Below are positions 1 through 5,409 of a stretch of DNA of 12,230 nt, one piece after another. Location of the stretch: positions 1 to 12,230 of the forward strand of contig CAYYBZ010000009.1 of assembly GCA_964470285.1 (NCBI GenBank). Reading direction: 5' to 3'. Positions within the stretch are counted from its first letter, which is position 1, and the number at the start of each line of letters is the position of its first letter. A program made the translations under genes and the position numbers. The stretch comes from CAYYBZ01 sp964470285 [NCBI: uncultured Oligoflexia bacterium] (GTDB lineage: Bacteria; Bdellovibrionota_G; CAYYBZ01). Below the pieces are notes generated by a model. It searched no databases. It had not been told where the DNA came from and worked only from the letters and a program-made list of their open reading frames with translations.

Positions 1-417
1 CATGGTTTCCAGCAATCGGGTGTTGGAGGCTATAGAGCGGCTTTCAGGATGATGGAGCTTATAAGGCCCTTCAATAAATCCCTTTATGATCAGGGATTAC
101 CTACACTGGATATAGGTGTCGGAATAAGCACCGGTGATGTTTTAGTAGGTAATATGGGTTCTGAATATCTGTTTAATTATTCCGTTTTAGGAACCGAGGT
201 TAACGTTGCTTCCAGGATAGAAGAATTAAATAAACAATTCGGAACGAACATTATTATTAGCGAAAGAACTCTGGCCCTGATAGGAGATCGGGCCGTAGTC
301 AGAAACCTGGGTAAAGTCAAGGTTAAGGGAATAGAGAGGGAAGTTCAGATATTTGCGCTATCAGGAATTAGCGGTTTAAAAGACAGCGACAGCTGGTCAC
401 AACCCTCCATCGCTTAG
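1..417 (+). CDS. Class III adenylate/guanylate cyclase, C-terminal fragment (5' end cut by window edge)
   Basis: The reading frame is open from base 1, so this is the tail of a longer gene; the first ATG at 49 is internal. The translation matches the C-terminal half of a class III nucleotide cyclase catalytic domain, which makes cAMP or cGMP from ATP or GTP. Visible are the GIGISTGDVLVGNMGS-like strand-turn, then YSVLGTEVNVASR, which carries the conserved Asn (codon 202-204) and Arg (214-216) that stabilise the transition state, and the closing KVKVKGIEREVQIFAL strand. The two metal-binding Asp residues lie upstream, outside the window. A Thr (193-195) sits where many cyclases have the purine-selecting Asp; Thr there is typical of class IIIb adenylate cyclases. 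The sensor half is not visible. Such genes beside FecR and TPR genes often carry an N-terminal CHASE2 domain and membrane helices, but that is inference. The gene converges on the FecR gene with a 39-bp gap holding no evident terminator. Confidence 0.93.
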   Translation, partial: HGFQQSGVGGYRAAFRMMELIRPFNKSLYDQGLPTLDIGVGISTGDVLVGNMGSEYLFNYSVLGTEVNVASRIEELNKQFGTNIIISERTLALIGDRAVVRNLGKVKVKGIEREVQIFALSGISGLKDSDSWSQPSIA

Positions 418-456
418 AATTTCAAGGTGCGGCTGAAAACCTGATCGTGACGGCAA

Positions 457-1272
457 TTACGGGAATATAGTAGTTACTTTTACTTTAACTGTTCCTGTTA
501 AAGGTTCCTGCCCCTCTTCGGGGAAAGGATCAGGAGCAGGGAGAGGTTCCGGGTCAAGACCTTCATCCTCCTGAATTGTTTCATCGCCGGCCCCTTCGAT
601 GTATTCGCTGTAATCATTTCCGGGAGATGTAGCCGGATCTTCGTATATAGTGAGCTCGTCCTTCACCGGATCATAAACTTCCGGATTGTAAGGTTCCGGC
701 TTTTCCGGTTTAGTGCCTTCTTCTATCTTTGTGTAATGCTTTGTTTCAATATCTACAGGAGACCATCTCTTTTTTGTATCGGATATGTTGATGCTTCCTT
801 CATCTACGAAGGCTTCAATAATGCGCTTTTCTCTGTTGTAAATAACTATAAAATCCGTGCCCAGGACCCCTATATCGGAGTTTGCAACCTTTATCTTAAA
901 CTGGGATTTGGGTTTCAGTTTTTTAACAATTGCCCTGACCTTTCCCATTATCAGTTCAAAAAAGCTGCGCGATTCTTTGTCTTCTTCGTTGTAGACAAGT
1001 TCGTTAATTGTGAGTTCGGATTCAAATCCCAGAACGATAATATTTTCGTTATTGAAGAGTATTTTTATTTTGGCGTCCTTTTCGGTTTTTATTCTGTCCA
1101 TTAGAAATACCGGGTCATTCTTTTTGGCCGTCCTTTCAGAGCCGTCTTTTGAAGTAATTTTTACCGTATTAATTACTTCGGCGATGTTACCAACTGGTAC
1201 CTCCATTGCAAAAGACTTAGTTGTAATAATTACAAATATTAACAGGCAAAAAGTGATGAAAGTTTTTTTCAT
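457..1272 (-). CDS. Secreted FecR-domain protein with acidic proline-rich tail
   Basis: This is a 271-residue protein with an N-terminal signal peptide (KK, hydrophobic core, likely cleavage after SFA at residue 22). Residues about 25-165 form a FecR-like beta domain: the VNTVKITSKDG strand, a DRIKTEKDAKIKILF segment and the typical VANSDIGVLGTDFIV motif near residues 128-142. In classical iron-uptake systems FecR is an inner-membrane anti-sigma factor. Here there is no cytoplasmic N-terminal sigma-binding part or internal membrane helix, so it is more likely a free periplasmic or surface protein of the FecR-fold group. Residues about 185-258 are a low-complexity tail rich in Glu, Asp and Pro, ending in a short beta-like GTVKVKVTTIFP. 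Its SD (AGGTGA, 1276-1281) overlaps the stop codon of the upstream TPR gene, with 7 nt between stop and start, so the two are probably translationally coupled. Ligand and role are unknown. Confidence 0.88.
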   Translation of the reverse strand: MKKTFITFCLLIFVIITTKSFAMEVPVGNIAEVINTVKITSKDGSERTAKKNDPVFLMDRIKTEKDAKIKILFNNENIIVLGFESELTINELVYNEEDKESRSFFELIMGKVRAIVKKLKPKSQFKIKVANSDIGVLGTDFIVIYNREKRIIEAFVDEGSINISDTKKRWSPVDIETKHYTKIEEGTKPEKPEPYNPEVYDPVKDELTIYEDPATSPGNDYSEYIEGAGDETIQEDEGLDPEPLPAPDPFPEEGQEPLTGTVKVKVTTIFP

Positions 1273-1279
1273 AAGTCAC

Positions 1280-2695
1280 CTAAAGTAAGAATCCAAAAAT
1301 TAGTGAAACTACGTTTCTTTTATAGGAATAATTAGCTATCGATTTATCATAAGCGAAAGCTTCGTTAATGCTGATTTCAAACCACCTTGTGATTTGTTTT
1401 TTGATGTTGGCCTGAATTGTCAGGATCTTATCCACTCTTCTGGGGGGTGGCAGGAAATTATGAAATTTTCTGTAGGCGAAGGAAAAATCGAGCTTAATTT
1501 CGGAGAACCACCACAGCGGGCTTGAAACACCCAAGGAAGGGACAAGGCCGTAAAAATCGAAATTGTAACCGTCAGCCTTGTTGCTTTCAATATCAAAGGC
1601 CAGATAGGCTTTTGATTTTCTTGCATTGAAATACATCGTTTCAATTACTCCGGCTGTAGTGAGCAAGGCGTCCCGGTTATCTTCGTCAAATGCCGAGGCG
1701 TAATAATCGTCTATACTGAAGCTGGTTCTGATTTCGGTAATCCATTTTTTGTCCCAGTGAAGCTGAAATCTGGGACTTATGATATGGGATTGGCTGAAAA
1801 AATTAAACTTATTCGAGATTAGGGTTAACTGATAGTCGTAACCCATTAAGAATCTATACGCCCTCCGGTTAATTTTCTTGTTTACGATCATGTCGGCCGA
1901 CACGGTATGCAGGTTAAAGTTATATCTGGATAAAGCGTTCATCAGATTAAAGCCGTGATAGTATGTGTATGCAGCCGAAAGTACGATGTTGTCTCTTTGC
2001 AGGGGAATTATGCCTCCGGAGAGTGCTACGAACATTCTGGCGGACTGTTTACCTGATATATCAGGGGGCGTTGCAACACCGTCGGCTATCAATGCTACGT
2101 TTGAGTCCCATTGAAAACCGGGATATCCGTTGAAAAACCACCAGTTCTTTTTAATCTTTTTAACCGATATCCTGGGGACTTCGACGGAAATCATTTTATA
2201 CTGGCCCTCTGCAAGATCTTCTTTCCGGGCCTTTTCATAAATCTTGGCCAGGTAAAAATGACACTGATTTTTTATCTTTTCGTCGTCCGTTTTGGAAATC
2301 TGAAACTTGAAAAACTTTTCAGCCTTGTCCGGTGCTTTTAAGTTGAAATAACTCAAACCCACCCTGAAAGGAAGAAACTTGAAAGTTTTATCTTTTTTAT
2401 ATACGACGTTGAATTTTTTTAGAGCATCCGTATGTCGGTTAAGCTGCTGATAGACTATTCCCAGCGCGTAATTAGCCTGATTGCTGTCGGGCACAATATC
2501 AAGTGCGGATTCGAGCTCTGATGCCGCTTTCTCAAAACTTTCGTCTGTTTGCGCCTTAATTGCCTTTGAATAATGTATTTCAAAATCTGTTTTTTTACTT
2601 TCCTGTGCATTGATTGGCATGCTTATTAAAAGACAGGCGGCAATAAGAAGCGAAAATAAAAAAGATGGGGCAAATAGCTTGATTTGCTTGCGCAA
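1280..2695 (-). CDS. Secreted TPR protein with predicted C-terminal outer-membrane beta-barrel
   Basis: This is a 471-residue protein. Residues 1-30 are a signal peptide ending INA|Q; an I-A-A-C at 18-21 could be read as a poor lipobox, but the hydrophobic core continues past it. Residues about 34-170 hold three to four TPR units, the clearest being NQANYALGIVYQQLNRHTDA and the following YKKDKTFKF unit. From about residue 185 the sequence turns into alternating aromatic/hydrophobic strands (WWFFNGYPGFQWDSNVAL, repeated Tyr/Phe/Trp-rich strands) to the C-terminal VVSLIFGFLL, as in outer-membrane barrels. The TPR-then-barrel order and the WDSNV turn recall surface-lipoprotein assembly modifier (Slam/DUF560-like) or porin-like proteins; I cannot say which. 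The start is TTG, chosen because the best SD in the region (AGGAG) lies 8 nt upstream and the signal peptide follows directly. It is the first gene of an operon with the FecR gene. Confidence 0.82.
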   Translation of the reverse strand: MRKQIKLFAPSFLFSLLIAACLLISMPINAQESKKTDFEIHYSKAIKAQTDESFEKAASELESALDIVPDSNQANYALGIVYQQLNRHTDALKKFNVVYKKDKTFKFLPFRVGLSYFNLKAPDKAEKFFKFQISKTDDEKIKNQCHFYLAKIYEKARKEDLAEGQYKMISVEVPRISVKKIKKNWWFFNGYPGFQWDSNVALIADGVATPPDISGKQSARMFVALSGGIIPLQRDNIVLSAAYTYYHGFNLMNALSRYNFNLHTVSADMIVNKKINRRAYRFLMGYDYQLTLISNKFNFFSQSHIISPRFQLHWDKKWITEIRTSFSIDDYYASAFDEDNRDALLTTAGVIETMYFNARKSKAYLAFDIESNKADGYNFDFYGLVPSLGVSSPLWWFSEIKLDFSFAYRKFHNFLPPPRRVDKILTIQANIKKQITRWFEISINEAFAYDKSIANYSYKRNVVSLIFGFLL

Positions 2696-2703
2696 GGAAC
2701 ACT

Positions 2704-2708
2704 CTCCT
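2704..2708 (-). promoter_or_regulatory. Strong SD that fixes a TTG start for the TPR/barrel gene
   Basis: On the minus strand AAAGGAGAG lies just upstream of the TTG at 2695-2693, with 8 nt between AGGAG and the TTG. The signal peptide begins immediately after, so TTG is the likely start rather than a later ATG (the next in-frame Met, M26, lies inside the signal peptide). Confidence 0.7.
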
Positions 2709-2725
2709 TTTCAAGTTTGTCAGTT

Positions 2726-2761
2726 ATTATATAAACTTACATCTGTAGATTAAAAGGTCAA
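2726..2761 (-). promoter_or_regulatory. Candidate promoter for the TPR/barrel-FecR operon
   Basis: A perfect TATAAT is read on the minus strand at 2731-2726, 30 bp upstream of the TTG start and inside the only gap between proS and the operon. A TTGACC lies at 2761-2756, but the spacing (24 bp) is too long for a standard pair. The -10 is therefore credible while the -35 is doubtful (the correctly spaced hexamer is only TTTAAT). Confidence 0.35.
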
Positions 2762-2796
2762 GAATTTAAGGCAAATAAATGTATCGGACTTAAATA

Positions 2797-4227
2797 TCAG
2801 TACGCTTTTGCGAAAATAACACGGACTTTTGAATCTTTAGAGCATTTAATGCATCTGCCCTTTTCTTTTTTTGTATCCATGGGAATGCAGCGTACAGTGG
2901 CTTTTGTTTCATTTTTTATTTCTTCTTCGCATTTTCCTTCGCCGCACCAGTGAGATGAGGCAAAACCTTCTTCATTCATAACCATGTTTTTAAACTTTTC
3001 ATAATCGTCAAGTTCAAAAGTATTATCGTTTAAAAAGTTTTTGGCTCTGTCAAAAAGAGATTTCTGAATATCTTCCAGCATAGCGGGGATTTCAGATGCT
3101 GTTTTCTCCAGAGGCACGGCTTTTTTCTCTTTAGTGTCTCTTCTTACTAAAACGCACTGTGATTTTTCGAGATCTTTGGGCCCCATTTCGATTCTAATGG
3201 GTGTTCCCAAAAGCTCATATTCGTTGAATTTCCAACCCGGCGTATACTGCTGTCTTGAATCAATATGTATATTTATTTTATCTTTTAATGAAGATTTAAT
3301 TTTATCCAGTTCAGATAAGACCTTATTTTTTGCAAGGTCGTCTTTATAGATTGGAATGGCTACAACGGGATTAGCAGCCAGCTTTGGAGGAACAATTAAA
3401 CCGTTATCATCACCGTGAGTCATTATTAATGCTCCGATTAGCCTTGTTGAAACTCCCCAGCTTGTCTGATGCGCGTATTGAAGGTTGCCTTCTCTGTCCT
3501 GAAATTTTATATCGAAGGCTTTGGAAAAATTCTGACCTAACAAATGTGAAGTTCCCGCCTGAAGGGCCTTTTTGTCCTGCATCATGGCTTCAATGCAGTA
3601 TGTTTTCACTGCTCCCGCAAATCTTTCCGATTCGGACTTCTCACCGTGAATAACCGGCATTGCCATGTAATCATGGGCAAATGTTTTATAGACATCGAGC
3701 ATTTTAAGCGTTTCTTCCATGGCCTCTTCATGTGTTTCGTGAGCAGTATGACCTTCCTGCCATAAAAATTCCGTTGTTCTTAAGAAAAGCCTCGTTCTCA
3801 TTTCCCATCTGACAATATTTGCCCACTGATTTATGAGAATGGGAAGATCTCTGTAAGAAGATACCCACTTAGAATACATCGCATTAATTATTGTTTCGGA
3901 GGTAGGTCTTACAACTAATGGTTCTTCAAGTTTTGATCCGCCTCCGTGAGTTACAACGGCTGTTTGAGGAGAAAAACCCTCGACATGATCCTTTTCCTTT
4001 TCTAAAAAGCTGTTCGGTATAAAAAGGGGGAAATATGCGTTGACATGCCCGGTATCCTTAAACATTTTATCAAGAGCCGCCTGCATTTTTTCCCATATGG
4101 AATATCCGTTAGGTCTTATTATCATGCAGCCTTTTACCGGGGAATAATCGGCCATCTTTGCATTTAAAACGATGTCCTGATACCACTGCGAAAAATCCTG
4201 CGACCTTTTCGTAATTTTCTGGGCCAT
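2797..4227 (-). CDS. proS: Prolyl-tRNA synthetase, archaeal/eukaryotic type
   Basis: Charges tRNA-Pro with proline in the cytoplasm. The 476-residue length fits the short archaeal/eukaryotic-type enzyme, which lacks the editing insertion of the longer bacterial type. Class II motifs are clear: [16 protein letters not shown] (about 106-121), the [20 protein letters not shown] motif 2 region (about 132-151) and [13 protein letters not shown] (about 153-165). The C-terminal domain carries a probable four-Cys zinc site (C428, C433, C459, C462) and ends in a terminal Tyr, both hallmarks of this type. Homologues start with a similar [10 protein letters not shown] segment, supporting this start; AGGAG lies 10 nt upstream (4238-4242). 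It is transcribed away from the HEAT gene and toward the TPR/barrel operon. Only 101 bp separates it from that next start, and I see no strong terminator there, so some read-through is possible. Confidence 0.97.
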   Translation of the reverse strand: MAQKITKRSQDFSQWYQDIVLNAKMADYSPVKGCMIIRPNGYSIWEKMQAALDKMFKDTGHVNAYFPLFIPNSFLEKEKDHVEGFSPQTAVVTHGGGSKLEEPLVVRPTSETIINAMYSKWVSSYRDLPILINQWANIVRWEMRTRLFLRTTEFLWQEGHTAHETHEEAMEETLKMLDVYKTFAHDYMAMPVIHGEKSESERFAGAVKTYCIEAMMQDKKALQAGTSHLLGQNFSKAFDIKFQDREGNLQYAHQTSWGVSTRLIGALIMTHGDDNGLIVPPKLAANPVVAIPIYKDDLAKNKVLSELDKIKSSLKDKINIHIDSRQQYTPGWKFNEYELLGTPIRIEMGPKDLEKSQCVLVRRDTKEKKAVPLEKTASEIPAMLEDIQKSLFDRAKNFLNDNTFELDDYEKFKNMVMNEEGFASSHWCGEGKCEEEIKNETKATVRCIPMDTKKEKGRCIKCSKDSKVRVIFAKAY

Positions 4228-4353
4228 ATTGAGCTTTCTCCTGTATTTAGAAATAGAGGCTATACTATATCACTTATAAAAAATTACAAATATATAGTCA
4301 TCGCTATGAGCCCGGCGAAGAAGTAATTTGTAGATTCAATTTACATATTTTTA

Positions 4354-4381
4354 TTGAAAACCGGCTAAATTGGTTTAAATT
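4354..4381 (+). promoter_or_regulatory. Candidate leaderless promoter of the HEAT-repeat gene
   Basis: TTGAAA (4354-4359, 5/6 to consensus) is followed after 16 bp by TAAATT (4376-4381, 4/6). A transcript would start near 4388, about 5 nt before the ATG at 4393. No SD-like purine run precedes that ATG, which fits a leaderless or near-leaderless mRNA. The surrounding DNA is very A+T-rich, so chance matches are possible. Confidence 0.35.
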
Positions 4382-4392
4382 ACTTAACAATT

Positions 4393-5160
4393 ATGGGTAT
4401 CAAGGAATATATGGAAAAATACAGGGAAAAGCGTCGGGTTTCGGCCGTTCAAAAAAGCATAAAGAAAATTTCAGATAAGCATCAGTTAACTGAAAATCGC
4501 TACGCGGCAGCGGATTTCCTTGTTCATGACGGCTCAGATGAAGCCGTAGCGGGTCTTCTGCATCGGTTTGATTTTACCTACGATAATTCGATAAAGGATA
4601 AATCTGAAAAAGAATATGTTGCTAAATTACTGATTAACTTCGGAGAAAGAGCCGTTCCATTTGTAAAAGAATACATTAACAAAGCAGAAAATATTGCCTG
4701 GCCGTTAAAAATTCTGGGTCAGCTGATCAAAAAGGACGATATTTTAGCTTTTCTTCTGTCAATGTTGAATGACGAGGATTCAACGTTCAATGAAGATGTT
4801 TTAGAAAAACGTCTTGATCTTTTAAACTATCTCGTTGAATTCAAGAATACAGAGATTGTAAAAAAGGTTATTGTATTCTTAGGAGATGACGAGGAGGAAG
4901 TGCGCTACAGGGCAATTGAAGTATTGGGGGAGCAGGGTGATGTTATTGCAAGGGATCCCCTGGTTGAAATTATGGTAAACGAAGAAGAAAGCATGCGTAT
5001 CAAGATGCGCATTTTAGAAATTTTTATTCAGAACCAATGGACTGTCTCCGGTCATAAAAAACAAATCGAAGAAATGCTGCCCGAAGGGTTTTATCTTACG
5101 CGCGAAGGAAAAATAAAAGTCAGAGGCAATGCCACGAATCTATTAAGAAGCGATGAGTGA
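4393..5160 (+). CDS. HEAT-repeat protein, cytoplasmic
   Basis: This is a 255-residue protein of unknown function with no signal peptide or membrane helix. After a basic N-terminus (MGIKEYMEKYREKRR), helical pairs typical of HEAT or PBS-lyase HEAT-like repeats appear: NRYAAADFLVHDGSDEAVAGLL (about 35-56), an ERAVPFVKEYI unit (about 85-95), and the best one, DDEEEVRYRAIEVLGEQGDVIARDPLVEIM (about 165-194), followed by SMRIKMRILEIF. It ends LPEGFYLTREGKIKVRG, a tail I recall in similar HEAT proteins of Deltaproteobacteria-like bacteria (memory, not checked). HEAT proteins are generally protein-binding scaffolds; no partner is evident. The ATG lacks an SD; the length and N-terminus still look natural. 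It is divergent from proS across 165 bp and 249 bp upstream of the lipoprotein gene, which has its own promoter. Confidence 0.8.
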   Translation: MGIKEYMEKYREKRRVSAVQKSIKKISDKHQLTENRYAAADFLVHDGSDEAVAGLLHRFDFTYDNSIKDKSEKEYVAKLLINFGERAVPFVKEYINKAENIAWPLKILGQLIKKDDILAFLLSMLNDEDSTFNEDVLEKRLDLLNYLVEFKNTEIVKKVIVFLGDDEEEVRYRAIEVLGEQGDVIARDPLVEIMVNEEESMRIKMRILEIFIQNQWTVSGHKKQIEEMLPEGFYLTREGKIKVRGNATNLLRSDE

Positions 5161-5197
5161 TGAGTATCCGGCTCCTGAAGTAATTAATTACAGAAGC

Positions 5198-5231
5198 TTT
5201 TCCCTCATAATCAGTTTTGTAACCGGGAAAA
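5198..5231 (+). terminator. Weak hairpin downstream of the HEAT gene
   Basis: TTTTCCC (5198-5204) can pair with GGGAAAA (5225-5231) around a 20-nt loop, followed by TTATATTTT. It could act as a weak terminator for the HEAT gene. The long loop and A+T-rich stem make this doubtful. The rest of 5161-5313 shows only a 12-nt palindrome (GTAATTAATTAC, 5180-5191). Confidence 0.22.
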
Positions 5232-5313
5232 TTATATTTTAAAGATTCGGAGAAAAATTGCTCAAAACATATTCCTATTTATAAGTCCTTGAATATTACC
5301 TAAGAATATCAAG

Positions 5314-5342
5314 TTGTTACACATGAGTCAATGGCATATAAT
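5314..5342 (+). promoter_or_regulatory. Sigma70-type promoter of the large lipoprotein gene
   Basis: TTGTTA (5314-5319, 4/6) is followed by a 17-bp spacer and a perfect TATAAT (5337-5342). The predicted transcript starts near 5349 and leaves a leader of about 60 nt that ends with a strong SD (AAGGAG, 5397-5402) 7 nt before the ATG. It is the best promoter match in the window. Confidence 0.65.
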
Positions 5343-5409
5343 TTGCAAGTATTTGTGTATACATTCTTTTTTCACTTTTAATGGATAAGAACTTATAAGG
5401 AGAGCAATT

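Noticed and set aside
736-1288. Two overlapping plus-strand frames opposite the FecR gene
   Set aside because: No SD and no recognisable domain; the opposite strand encodes a signal peptide and a FecR fold.
2756-2761. TTGACC as the -35 box of the TPR/barrel operon
   Set aside because: The distance to TATAAT is 24 bp, too long for normal sigma70 recognition; kept only as a doubtful part of the candidate promoter.
4228-4392. tRNA or small RNA gene in the proS/HEAT divergent gap
   Set aside because: The gap is A+T-rich with no cloverleaf, no T-arm consensus and only a weak 7-bp inverted repeat.
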